Shown piece by piece: positions 1-8,515 of a DNA stretch of 54,847 nucleotides. The first letter of the stretch is position 1, and each line of letters begins with the position of its first letter. The translations under genes and the position numbers were made by a program. The notes under the pieces were generated by a model that did not search any database, was not told where the DNA came from, and saw nothing but the letters and a program-made list of their open reading frames with translations. Location: NCBI GenBank assembly GCA_017509605.1, contig JAFWPH010000013.1:1-54847 (forward strand), written 5' to 3'. The stretch is from Bacteroidaceae bacterium (lineage in GTDB: Bacteria; Bacteroidota; Bacteroidia; Bacteroidales; Bacteroidaceae).

Positions 1-333
1 CGTCCTTGTGGTAATGAGGCTATATGTCTGTTTTTTCTGCTTGCCAATGCTCATCTTGCACTTGCCTCCTTCTTGTTTTCCAATGGTCACGCCGAGCGTC
101 TTGTTGCCATTATTCAACGCAAGAACAACTTTTCCATTCTTCTCGTTTATATTGCCGTACTGCCATATTTTGCAGTCATAGATGGCACAACTTTCTGTGA
201 ATCCAATTTCCCAATCGCCCGTTACCTCATTGCGCCAATAAGTATCTACGATGGATTCGGGAATAGGACTTTGCGCCTGTCCCGCCATTGCAACGAGGGC
301 AAACAGGATGGTGATAATGGTTTTCTTGTTCAT
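1..333 (-). CDS. Partial secreted protein of the redoxin operon (module B at N-terminus)
   Basis: The 3' end lies beyond the left window edge; 111 residues are visible. It starts with a signal peptide (MNKKTIITILFALVAMAG, then QAQ) almost identical to that of the upstream gene. The mature part has WRN..TGDW.IGF.....AIYDC..W, closely matching an internal segment (about residues 130-215) of the 794-residue redoxin at 4110-6494. Only 14 bases separate it from the stop of the upstream gene, so it is probably co-transcribed. By analogy with the neighbours the missing part may hold a thioredoxin fold, but that cannot be seen here. Start chosen as the ATG just before the signal peptide. Confidence 0.75.
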   Translation of the reverse strand, partial: MNKKTIITILFALVAMAGQAQSPIPESIVDTYWRNEVTGDWEIGFTESCAIYDCKIWQYGNINEKNGKVVLALNNGNKTLGVTIGKQEGGKCKMSIGKQKKQTYSLITTRT

Positions 334-347
334 TGTTCGTTATTTTA

Positions 348-1820
348 TCATTTTACTGAAACATTGCGAATGACGAAAGCACCCTCACCGTCGCCCTCCT
401 TGAAGTCGAAGTTAGTGGGGAAGGTGTCGAATGGCTCGAAGGTGAGCGTGAAGTCGGTGAAGAACAGTTTGCTCATAATGCCGTCTGTGATTGCAGACGC
501 TTTCAGTTTGGGATAGTTATTCTCGTCGAACGTGATGCCGTTTGCGGCGGTCGCTTTGTATCGCTTTCCGTTGGCCTCAAGGTAGGAATCCTTGGCGATA
601 CGGAACCAATAGCCTTCCTGACCGTAATAGCGGAAACTGACTGTAGTGCCACTGGCATCGGCATACACTTGTCGGACGGCAAGTGAAAGATTGGCGGTAT
701 TGTCCTGTTTGGGACCGTTGATGGCCTCAGCTATACCCAAGAACCACCCGACACCATATCCGGCTTCCTTCCAGAGAATACGCTTGTCGGGCGAAATCAA
801 GACATAATATGGTATGGCTTTCATATCGCAATAGTGGTTTTCTACATCGGCCTTGCCCATCTTCCCGTCGTTCCAGTTCTTCCAGGCGATGCTTTTGCTG
901 AAATCATTCTCTTGCCACGCCGAGAGTTTGTCTTGATTGATGCCGATGATCTCCAGTTTGCCTTGCATCTTGTCATATACCTCTCTCATCTCTGGCTCAG
1001 CCATACGGCAGGGACCGCATCCCAGACTCCAGAAATCGAGCAGCACATAATGGTCGGGCTGTCCAAACACTTCGGCGAGATGGTGCTTCTGACCCTGCAT
1101 GTCAATGAGTTCTGCATCGATGGCCTCTTCACCTACTTGCAAGACATGAGGCGGATAAACCTGACTGTGTATCAGTGCCAGTTGCTCTTCAAACCCTTTC
1201 GGCGCACGGGCTGCGGTGGATGCCTCTAATTCCTTCAACTGCTCCATATACGGGAAGTCCTTCGGATAGTTTCTTGCCATCATAGCCACTCCTTCCAACT
1301 CATCGAGCGATGCAGCATCTACTGGCAATGAGGGTAGAACGTCCATTGTCTGTTTCAAATACTTCATATAGACAGGCATCTCTTCGTCCCACGATGCATT
1401 GGCAAGACCGAGTCGCAACAATTCTGCCAGTGTATCATAACCATATTCCGTAATACGGCTAAGTGTCTGCTGTTCGGGTAGTGGACTATCCACCTTCCAC
1501 AATGGGAAGAGACAGTCTGTACCTGTTACTTTCACCTCAACACCGGGTCTTAGCCAAATGGTCACCAGATGATTGGGGCATCCTTCTCCCTCAAGGAATA
1601 AATAACTCTTCGTTAGAACTTCCACGGGAAAGGTCAGAGTGAAGTGTCCTTCTTGCACGGTGTCTGATGCCACACGGACATTGTCGATGGTAGATTCTGC
1701 GACAGTGCCGTCCTTCAATGCTGGTGAATAACCAGTAATGGTTGCTGTCTTTGTCTGCGCCTGCCCCGCCATTGCGACGAGGGCAAACAGGAAGGTGATG
1801 ATGGTTTTCTTCATATTCAT
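348..1820 (-). CDS. Secreted TlpA/thioredoxin-like thiol-disulfide oxidoreductase with C-terminal extra module
   Basis: A 490-residue exported protein with a signal peptide ending near GQAQ (residue 22). The N-terminal half is an uncharacterised beta-rich region. A TlpA-like redoxin domain spans about residues 235-370, with active site CGPC at 268-271 in the context DFWSLGCGPCR and a cis-proline-type AIPYY segment. Unusually the redoxin is not terminal: a further 115-residue module (YLEANGKRY, FEPF, FDFKEGDGEGAF) follows. The same module sits at the N-terminus of the 794-residue paralogue, so domain order differs between the two. It probably works in the periplasm or at the cell surface in thiol redox exchange; the substrate is unknown. 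Confidence 0.85.
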   Translation of the reverse strand: MNMKKTIITFLFALVAMAGQAQTKTATITGYSPALKDGTVAESTIDNVRVASDTVQEGHFTLTFPVEVLTKSYLFLEGEGCPNHLVTIWLRPGVEVKVTGTDCLFPLWKVDSPLPEQQTLSRITEYGYDTLAELLRLGLANASWDEEMPVYMKYLKQTMDVLPSLPVDAASLDELEGVAMMARNYPKDFPYMEQLKELEASTAARAPKGFEEQLALIHSQVYPPHVLQVGEEAIDAELIDMQGQKHHLAEVFGQPDHYVLLDFWSLGCGPCRMAEPEMREVYDKMQGKLEIIGINQDKLSAWQENDFSKSIAWKNWNDGKMGKADVENHYCDMKAIPYYVLISPDKRILWKEAGYGVGWFLGIAEAINGPKQDNTANLSLAVRQVYADASGTTVSFRYYGQEGYWFRIAKDSYLEANGKRYKATAANGITFDENNYPKLKASAITDGIMSKLFFTDFTLTFEPFDTFPTNFDFKEGDGEGAFVIRNVSVK

Positions 1821-2221
1821 TTTACTTTTCGTTTAAATTATATGTTCGTTCTCAAGAAAATCTTTTAATCTGTCGTAGCGTTTAAGTAATATAGAAATAA
1901 TAACTTGCCTCACTTTGGGTCACTCTAAGCGGCTACAGAATAATTTATTTATCACGAATTTGAGAATTTGAGAATTATATCCAATGAGAATTGTGTCTGA
2001 AGACACTTGGAATTTGAAGAATTTCCCTCGCTGGATTCATTCTCTCAATTCTTCTGCTCAAAGTGGAACTACCTCATAAAACCAAGTTGTTGAGGCAACT
2101 TATTTTTTTAGCATTACTAAGTTTTAAATCCCATTCTTTGGTGTCATCAGATGATTGGTGAGCAATAAACTCTTGTCCAATCGATTATTGTTGAATTTCT
2201 GTTCCATATTTTTGCATTGCT
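1821..2221. other. Intergenic stretch inside the redoxin operon, no gene recognised
   Basis: About 400 A/T-rich bases between the small ORF and the 490-residue redoxin gene. I see no clear TAnnTTTG or sigma-54 promoter and no strong terminator hairpin. A 27-codon leftward ORF at 2124-2207 is too short and featureless to call. The gap may separate two transcription units or be a leader; the sequence does not decide. Confidence 0.4.
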
Positions 2222-2362
2222 TTATGATTCGTCAAACACCTCCTCGTGCTCCATGCAGTACTTCCGCAGGAACTCCAGAAGTAAAGCACGGAACGCATCC
2301 CTGCGTCCCATGCCTTTCCCGGGATTGTTTAACTGTTTCAACTTATTAATAGAAGAGCTCAT
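2222..2362 (-). CDS. Putative 46-residue small protein inside the redoxin operon
   Basis: A short leftward ORF, 57 bases after the 556-residue redoxin gene and on the same strand. It encodes a basic start (MSSSINKLKQLNNPGKGMGR), then an amphipathic helix-like stretch with one cysteine (LLLEFLRKYCMEHEE), ending FDES. There is no signal peptide or membrane segment, so it would be cytoplasmic. It lacks the GG motif of known Bacteroidales peptide precursors. I do not recognise the family. It could be a real small protein, a leader-type peptide or the remnant of a longer gene; support comes from position and protein-like composition only. Confidence 0.4.
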   Translation of the reverse strand: MSSSINKLKQLNNPGKGMGRRDAFRALLLEFLRKYCMEHEEVFDES

Positions 2363-2419
2363 AGCTCGTATTGTTTTTTATTTGTCTTATTGCTTCATTG
2401 TACTATGCTCTTAAAAACT

Positions 2420-4090
2420 TTATTTCAGAAGTTCGTTAATTATTCCAGCGGTAGGTGGAACATTCTTCTCCACAATATTACCGCTCTTGTCGATAAGGAG
2501 CGTGAATGGAATGGCATTGAACTGAAACTTGTTGGTGAGGAGATTCCATTCATCGGACGAAAGGAAGATGTGTTCACCTTGAATGAGATTGTCGGATAGG
2601 AACTTCTCGCTTGGTTCTCGGGGCGAGTCCTTTTCGTTGCAGATGTAGAGGAAACGGACGGGTGAGTCTTTGTATTTCTCGACGAGTGTACGCTGTTCGA
2701 GCATTCCACTGCGGCAAGGTCCGCATCCGATACCCCAGAAGTCCATGTAGATGACGTTGCCAGCATATTTCTCCTTCAATGATTGGAAGAGAGCATCACC
2801 CGGCGTGGAATTTGACGCATACATGCGGGCATTTCCTTCGCGCTCGATAACAAAGCGGCGGTAAACGTCCACGGCATGGTGGCTGATGGAAGGGTAGGTA
2901 AACTGCGGAATGGCTCCTGCCAGTTCTTCTGCCTTGCGAGTGAGGAACCAGTCTTCGGAGGCCTCGTTGTCGAAGTCAAGGACGCGATGAAGCAAACAAA
3001 GCTGCATCATGAATCCCGTATTATCAAGTTTGAAACGCGAGCGGACGCTGTCGCTGCACATCGCATAATAGTCTGCTACGGAAAGCAAGTGACCCTTGTC
3101 AAACTCAAGCATCTCGCGGTGAAGCTCAGGGTCGTAATGGTGCGGCAGGATGAAGTTCTCTTTGTAATTGCCCAGTTCATCAGAGTCGGTTGACTTGCTC
3201 CATCTTTCCATATTGTTTGCCAGGAACAAGTATGCGTTGAGCACATAAAACTCCATGTTATTGATGACCCCGCCGCCATCAGCAGCGAAGACCATCAATG
3301 GGTTGTCCATCAGATAGGATTGTCTTGCCGAAAGGAAATCGAAGAAGGAAGCAGCGGAAATCGTCAGGGCGGGATTGGCCTTGCCGTCCTCGCTCCTTGT
3401 TCTCCACCTCCATTGATGTATTGCCATAAGTATTTGCTCGAGCGGCATGGCCAGCAGACTGGTCTTCAGCACGTCCTTTGCGTAATTTGAACAACCATTC
3501 AGCGCAGCGATGGTATCAGCATCTATGGCGCTCGCTATCTGGTCGAGTTCCTTGACCTTCCGGTTCTTCCACTCCAGCATGAATTTGGGGTCTAACCCCT
3601 CCCATGGCGTCCGTGTTTCTTTCGAGGCGAACTGATTCTCCAGTCGTGGCCAAATGCTGTTCACTTCGCCTGTTGCCCCACTGCCCGAAAAAATCGCTTC
3701 GTCCGTTGCGGCATCAATCAAAATCTCCAAGGTGTCGCCCACGGCGATAAAAGCAGGCGGAATATCGACACCATCGAAATACACCCATCCAGAATGAGGC
3801 AGACTAATCAGTTCAAGAAAAGAGCCATCCGATTCAATATGAACCGTCCTGACAAATTCCCGGTTGGAGAACAAGTCAGTTCCAGTCACGTTAAAAGTGG
3901 AGAAGTTGCGTTCCGTCTTATTTGTGAAACGCCCCTTGACTACCGCCTTTCCTGCATGGAAGTGGTATTCATCGATAGTTCCCGAAGGGTAACCCCTGAG
4001 CGTAGTATTTATCGCAGGCTTCTTTTTTGCCATGCTGCATGTTAGCGACAGCACAGCGAGCAGAATTGTGATGATGGTTTTTCTTTTCAT
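2420..4090 (-). CDS. Secreted thioredoxin-like protein (TlpA family), 556 residues
   Basis: Signal peptide at the N-terminus (MKRKTIITILLAVLSLTC, then SMA), again similar in sequence to those of the neighbours. Residues about 25-430 form a long region without a recognised name, as is common in Bacteroidales TlpA-like proteins with an N-terminal DUF4369-type part. The C-terminal 120 residues are a redoxin domain with CGPC at 456-459 in the context DFWGIGCGPCRSG and a cis-proline segment NAIPFTLLID. The gene starts 19 bases after the stop of the 794-residue redoxin gene, so the two form an operon. Probable role: extracytoplasmic disulfide reduction or exchange. Confidence 0.85.
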   Translation of the reverse strand: MKRKTIITILLAVLSLTCSMAKKKPAINTTLRGYPSGTIDEYHFHAGKAVVKGRFTNKTERNFSTFNVTGTDLFSNREFVRTVHIESDGSFLELISLPHSGWVYFDGVDIPPAFIAVGDTLEILIDAATDEAIFSGSGATGEVNSIWPRLENQFASKETRTPWEGLDPKFMLEWKNRKVKELDQIASAIDADTIAALNGCSNYAKDVLKTSLLAMPLEQILMAIHQWRWRTRSEDGKANPALTISAASFFDFLSARQSYLMDNPLMVFAADGGGVINNMEFYVLNAYLFLANNMERWSKSTDSDELGNYKENFILPHHYDPELHREMLEFDKGHLLSVADYYAMCSDSVRSRFKLDNTGFMMQLCLLHRVLDFDNEASEDWFLTRKAEELAGAIPQFTYPSISHHAVDVYRRFVIEREGNARMYASNSTPGDALFQSLKEKYAGNVIYMDFWGIGCGPCRSGMLEQRTLVEKYKDSPVRFLYICNEKDSPREPSEKFLSDNLIQGEHIFLSSDEWNLLTNKFQFNAIPFTLLIDKSGNIVEKNVPPTAGIINELLK

Positions 4091-4109
4091 TATATTTCCA
4101 CTTGAATTG

Positions 4110-6494
4110 TTATTTCAGGTTTTCCAACAGCCGTGCCAGTCCTTCGAGGTCGCGCGGGTCGGCATTCACATCGAGCACATTGCCATTGCGGTCGATGAGT
4201 TTGTAGGTCGGGAAGGATTGGACTTGGAGGAAATGCTCTATGGCACTCTGCTGGGCCTCCGGCAAATTGTAGTGCACGATATGGTCGCCCAGAAGGTCGT
4301 ATTCCTTGATGACATTCTTCCATGCTTCGTCTCCACTTCGGTTGGCGAGATAGAGATAGACGAGGTCGAACGCTTTCAGTCGCTCGTACTCTTCCTTGCT
4401 CTTCGCCAAAGCTGCCTTGCAGGGCGCACACCATGTGCCCCAGATATCGAGAAGAATCAACTTGCCCCGATAGGGCTCAGTGATTTTGCGCAGCATCTTC
4501 TCGCCATCACTCATATTCGCCACATCTTCAGCCGACTTCAGGCTCAGCGACTTCGACAAGTCTTTTCGCTGGATGTCGAGATATTTCTGCTGTTCGGCAT
4601 GTAAGAAAGACTTGGCAGACGGAAGCGAGACATGGTCATCTATATACTGCATCACGAAATCGCTGAGTGGCTGGCGGTCGTGATCAAGACGGTTGTAGAA
4701 ATGATTCGTGATGATGATGTCGCGCAAGTCGCTGTCGCATCCGATGGAATCCAGGATGTTGAGCGTGTGGTAGAGAGAAAACAACGGATACTCCTTTTTT
4801 ATGATCTGCTGTACGTCCTCACGCGCTGTGATGGCTCTGTAGCGCTTCACATAGTCTCGGCTTTCAAATTCTTTTTCCCACTTCTCCGCGGCATCCTCAC
4901 TATCGAAGAGGTGAACCAGATCGTTGTTCTTAGCGAATCGTTCCACGGCATCCAAATCTTCATCCGAGATAGTGAGTTTTCCTTCGTCTTTATAGCGGCG
5001 CAAAGTGGGGGCTTCCATGTCTGTATAAGCGATGAAAAAGCCTTGTGGCAGTTTTGTGGCATACTTATCCTCCACGAGTTGGTCAACAAAGTCGCGTACG
5101 AATGTGCTGAAATCACGATAGAGTGTATAAGGCTGATAGCGCTGTTGCCAATGCCGAAACCCTACATAACTCAGAAACTCTGCAGGAACCTTCCGGTCTT
5201 TCATGTTGAAACGTCCTTGCATCAGGTCGCGTCCCTCGCTTGCGTAATTATGGCCTCTCAGGTAGTTGAGCGTCCGAGTGGAAGTGTGAGGATGATGGGT
5301 AGCCCAGTTCTCCACTTCTTTCATGTTGTCTGCGGTTTCAGCCTTCATGTCATCGAGGAAACGCATCGTGGTAGCCTCGTCCATGTTTTCTTCAGGACGC
5401 ACGTCGTTCCATGGAATGAGAAAAGCCAACGTTTCGTTTTGGAGTCGGCTGTTCTTGCCCATGAACAGTTTGTGTCCTCCTTTATAGTCATAAAGCAGGA
5501 AGTAGGTCTCGCCAGGTTCAAAAAGAGTCCGGATATACGTATGTTTCCAATCGAAAGTCACTTCCGAGGAATTGAGCAGGGGTATCTTCACGACGAAACG
5601 GCCTAAGGAATCAATCTTGCCATAACTTGAAACGTACTTGTCGGACAAGATATCCGTATAGGAGACGTTGTACTCATCGCCCATTTCTTTCATATAGTCG
5701 GGCATGTCCTTCAGCCATCCCACAAATGTCACGGTATCGGTTACATAGCGTGAGTCTTTGAAGTCCGGATTGTCGTCTTTCTGTGGATAGTCGGGTAGGG
5801 TGATGGAGGTGATGACAGAATACAAGCCTTTTGTTCCGTCGATGGTCATGGTGCGTTGTCCGTTCTTGTTCTTATCCACATTGACAGTGATTTCCTTGCT
5901 TCCATTCTCCAACACCAGCATATACTTGTCGCCTTTCTGACGCTTCTCCTTGTAGTTCCAGAACTGGCAGTCGTAGATGGCGAAATCGTCATAGAAACCG
6001 ATGGTCCAGTCGCCCGTCTGGTCGTTGCGCCAGTTGGATGGGAACAAACGGCTTGCCCTTGTATTGATATTCTCAACACCCAGCAACTTGAAAGCATCCT
6101 GACCATCTCCCTCAATGAAATCGAAGCACTTGGTTTGGGCAGGCAAGGGTTCGAAGTGGAAGACCACATCAGCACATCCGTGGTCGGTCAGGAACACATT
6201 CTTGTCCAGTTCGATTCCATCGCAACTTTTCAAGGCATAGCGTTTGCCGTCGGCCTTCAAGTAGGTTTCAGAAACGAATCTTACCCATTTCAGGGGACGC
6301 AAAGCCACGTGCATCATGACTCGGGTTTCGTCTTTGTCGAACTCCACTCGGTTAATCTCCAGCAAGGTGCTGAAGAATCCTTCTATCTCTGTGTTTTCTT
6401 CAGTGGCGGGGTGTTCCCACACAACTGTTTTCGGTTGTGCATGCCCCGTCATCCAGATGATGGTGAGCAGTGTGGTGATGATGGTTTTCTTCAT
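4110..6494 (-). CDS. Large secreted redoxin with N-terminal A and B modules (794 residues)
   Basis: First gene of the leftward operon. After a signal peptide ending near GHAQ it carries module A (YLKADGKRY, FHFEPL, FDFIEGDGQDAF; about residues 30-125), then module B (WRNDQTGDWTIGF, AIYDCQFW; about 130-215), a long middle region, and a C-terminal redoxin domain with active site WCAPC (cysteines 689 and 692). Module A is the tail of the 490-residue protein and module B the head of the partial gene at the window edge, in that same order. The protein is larger than usual for the family because of the added modules. It is expected outside the cytoplasm. Confidence 0.85.
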   Translation of the reverse strand: MKKTIITTLLTIIWMTGHAQPKTVVWEHPATEENTEIEGFFSTLLEINRVEFDKDETRVMMHVALRPLKWVRFVSETYLKADGKRYALKSCDGIELDKNVFLTDHGCADVVFHFEPLPAQTKCFDFIEGDGQDAFKLLGVENINTRASRLFPSNWRNDQTGDWTIGFYDDFAIYDCQFWNYKEKRQKGDKYMLVLENGSKEITVNVDKNKNGQRTMTIDGTKGLYSVITSITLPDYPQKDDNPDFKDSRYVTDTVTFVGWLKDMPDYMKEMGDEYNVSYTDILSDKYVSSYGKIDSLGRFVVKIPLLNSSEVTFDWKHTYIRTLFEPGETYFLLYDYKGGHKLFMGKNSRLQNETLAFLIPWNDVRPEENMDEATTMRFLDDMKAETADNMKEVENWATHHPHTSTRTLNYLRGHNYASEGRDLMQGRFNMKDRKVPAEFLSYVGFRHWQQRYQPYTLYRDFSTFVRDFVDQLVEDKYATKLPQGFFIAYTDMEAPTLRRYKDEGKLTISDEDLDAVERFAKNNDLVHLFDSEDAAEKWEKEFESRDYVKRYRAITAREDVQQIIKKEYPLFSLYHTLNILDSIGCDSDLRDIIITNHFYNRLDHDRQPLSDFVMQYIDDHVSLPSAKSFLHAEQQKYLDIQRKDLSKSLSLKSAEDVANMSDGEKMLRKITEPYRGKLILLDIWGTWCAPCKAALAKSKEEYERLKAFDLVYLYLANRSGDEAWKNVIKEYDLLGDHIVHYNLPEAQQSAIEHFLQVQSFPTYKLIDRNGNVLDVNADPRDLEGLARLLENLK

Positions 6495-6528
6495 TGATGT
6501 TTATTTTGATAATACTCGTCATTTTAAT

Positions 6529-6545
6529 GGCAAAAAGCATGCCAA
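6529..6545 (-). promoter_or_regulatory. Sigma-54 (RpoN) type promoter for the redoxin operon
   Basis: On the minus strand the sequence reads TTGGCATGCTTTTTGCC. It matches the sigma-54 consensus YTGGCACG-N4-TTGCW at all but two defined positions, and GG and GC are exactly 10 bases apart as required. Predicted transcription would begin about 12 bases downstream, giving a leader of roughly 25 bases before the ATG at 6494. No sigma-70-type TAnnTTTG element is evident in this interval. Operator-like dyads lie 45-110 bases upstream, as expected for an NtrC-family activator. Confidence 0.6.
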
Positions 6546-6588
6546 AAACGTAACTGGTTGATAATGAGTAATAGTAACTATAGCAGAC

Positions 6589-6639
6589 TGTCCATTATTG
6601 GACACTTGAGTGTTCATTTCCGAACACTCACTGTTCAGA
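6589..6639. promoter_or_regulatory. Tandem TGTYC-N6-GRACA dyads, candidate activator sites
   Basis: Two 16-bp palindromes, TGTCCATTATTGGACA (6589-6604) and TGTTCATTTCCGAACA (6611-6626), share the form TGTYC-N6-GRACA; the second extends to 9-bp arms. Their centres are 22 bp apart. A third degenerate copy starts with TGTTC at 6632. Regular spacing of about two helical turns and the position upstream of the sigma-54-type promoter suggest binding of a dimeric enhancer-binding protein. The rest of the 6495-6906 gap holds only A/T-rich sequence before the rightward ATPase gene. Confidence 0.5.
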
Positions 6640-6906
6640 ATCGCACTCTTTTCCCTTGCCAATGATGGTTTTACAGTCGCTTCCTATAATTATAAACGCT
6701 GGTTGGGTGAAAATATCACGGCCGTTGGCGTTAAATCTTCTTAATTGGGTGAGAAAAGGTGAGAAACGGATTCGGCATGTAGATTGTGGCTTAAGAAGTC
6801 TGCTAAATTTCCAGAAAGATAATTTAGATAAGACCCCTTAAAAATCTGGAAAAACTTCATGGTTTCGCGGAAAAATGCTTAATTTGCAAACTAAAACAAT
6901 TTGACA

Positions 6907-8493
6907 ATGGAAATGAAACGTAAATACCCCATAGGAATCCAGACTTTCTCAGAGATTATCAAGGTAGGATATGTGTATGTTGACAAGACCGATCTGGTGT
7001 GGCAACTGGCGCATTATGCTAAGTTTATCTTTCTGAGCCGCCCCCGTCGCTTCGGCAAGTCGTTGCTCTCTTCTACACTTAATTCTTATTTCAGTGGTCA
7101 GCGAGAATTGTTCGAGGGACTGAAAATCATGGATTTGGAGACGGAATGGGAACAGTATCCCGTCATCCATGTGGATTTGAGCACTGCTAAAAGCCAGTCC
7201 TCGGCCAAAGATTTACAAGATGCCATTCTTTTCTTGTTAAAACCGTTGACCGCAGAATTTGACAAGGAAACCGACGAGACCACCCCAGGACGTCTGTTGA
7301 GTGGCTTAATCCATCGTGCATATAAGAAGACGGGCAAGCAGGTGGTGGTCCTCATCGATGAGTATGATGCACCATTGCTCGATGTCTTGCATGAGGAAGA
7401 GATGCTTCCCGAGTTCCGCCGTGTGCTGCAGGAGTTCTACCAGCCGTTGAAAGCCAATGAGGCGATGATCCGCTTCTGCTTCATCACCGGCATTACGAAG
7501 TTCTCACAATTGAGCATCTTCTCCACCATCAACAACCTGATGAACGTGACGATGGATCCGAAGTTCTCGTCCATCTGTGGCATTACGGAACATGAACTGG
7601 TCACCACCCTCAAAGAGGATATCGGTCTGTTGGCGGAAGCCTACAAGATGACATGGGAAGAGATGCACAGCAAACTCAAACTGCAGTACGATGGCTATCA
7701 TTTCTCTGAGGATTCCGAAGAAATATACAATCCCTATAGTCTGATGAAGTCTTTCCTGTCGCACAAGGTAGGCAACTACTGGTTCGAGAGCGGCACTCCA
7801 ACATTCCTCATCCGTCAGATGCTGCATTTCCACACCGACATCATGTCGCTCGAACAGTTGGAGGTTCCTTCTTCTGCTTTCGACCAGCCGACAGAGAACA
7901 TGGAGGACGCTCTGCCTATGCTTTATCAAAGCGGTTATCTCACGATCAAGGATTATGACCATGAAAGCGAGATGTACACGCTCTCCATTCCTAACCAGGA
8001 AGTGCGAGTGGGATATACCCAGGGACTGTTGCCCGCCTATATAGGACTGAGGAGCGCGGATGTCCAGGCGAGTTTCGCCATGAAGTTCTGGCGAGCGCTG
8101 AAGAAGGACGACATAGACCAGGCCATGCATGAGATGCAGGCTTATCTGGCCAGCATCCCATACGTGGAAGGATTTAAGAAGAAGTTGAAAGATGTGGCAA
8201 ATGCCGAAGGATTTTATGAATACACCATGTACTTGATCTTCTCGATGCTCAACGTTTATGTCCGCACTCAAGTGAAATGCGCTGGCGGTCGGGTTGACAT
8301 GGTGGTGTGGATGCCTGAAACTGTCTATGTTTTTGAACTGAAAGTGGGCGACACCGCAAAAGCGGCCTTGAAGCAGATCAACGACAAGAATTACGCTATA
8401 CCTTATCAGGCTGATGGCCGGCGTGTGGTGAAAGTCGGTGTGAGCATGAATGCCGAAACGCGCACGGTTGAGGAATGGGATGTGGAAAGTTAA
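6907..8493 (+). CDS. AAA-ATPase-like / PD-(D/E)XK nuclease family protein (DUF1703 type)
   Basis: A 528-residue cytoplasmic protein. The N-terminus (YPIGIQTFSEII..GYVYVDKT) is the hallmark of the AAA-ATPase-like family PF09820. A P-loop-like RPRRFGKS lies near residue 43 and a Walker-B-like VVLIDEYDAPLLD near 148. The C-terminal 90 residues form the PF08011 nuclease-like domain, with the D..E.K signature in GGRVDMVVW...VFELKVG (about 459-480). ATG at 6907 is preferred over an in-frame TTG six bases upstream. The family is greatly expanded in Bacteroidales; its role is unproven, with links to mobile DNA or defence proposed. It converges on the restriction enzyme gene with 22 bases between stops. 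Confidence 0.85.
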   Translation: MEMKRKYPIGIQTFSEIIKVGYVYVDKTDLVWQLAHYAKFIFLSRPRRFGKSLLSSTLNSYFSGQRELFEGLKIMDLETEWEQYPVIHVDLSTAKSQSSAKDLQDAILFLLKPLTAEFDKETDETTPGRLLSGLIHRAYKKTGKQVVVLIDEYDAPLLDVLHEEEMLPEFRRVLQEFYQPLKANEAMIRFCFITGITKFSQLSIFSTINNLMNVTMDPKFSSICGITEHELVTTLKEDIGLLAEAYKMTWEEMHSKLKLQYDGYHFSEDSEEIYNPYSLMKSFLSHKVGNYWFESGTPTFLIRQMLHFHTDIMSLEQLEVPSSAFDQPTENMEDALPMLYQSGYLTIKDYDHESEMYTLSIPNQEVRVGYTQGLLPAYIGLRSADVQASFAMKFWRALKKDDIDQAMHEMQAYLASIPYVEGFKKKLKDVANAEGFYEYTMYLIFSMLNVYVRTQVKCAGGRVDMVVWMPETVYVFELKVGDTAKAALKQINDKNYAIPYQADGRRVVKVGVSMNAETRTVEEWDVES

Positions 8494-8515
8494 CGTTTGT
8501 TGATTATATAGTAGC

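Noticed and set aside
2124..2207. A 27-codon leftward ORF between the 46-residue ORF and the 490-residue redoxin
   Set aside because: It is too short, with no motif, ribosome-binding signal or distinctive composition.
4632..5606. A 324-codon rightward open frame opposite the 794-residue redoxin
   Set aside because: It overlaps a convincing redoxin gene and has no recognisable motif or promoter.
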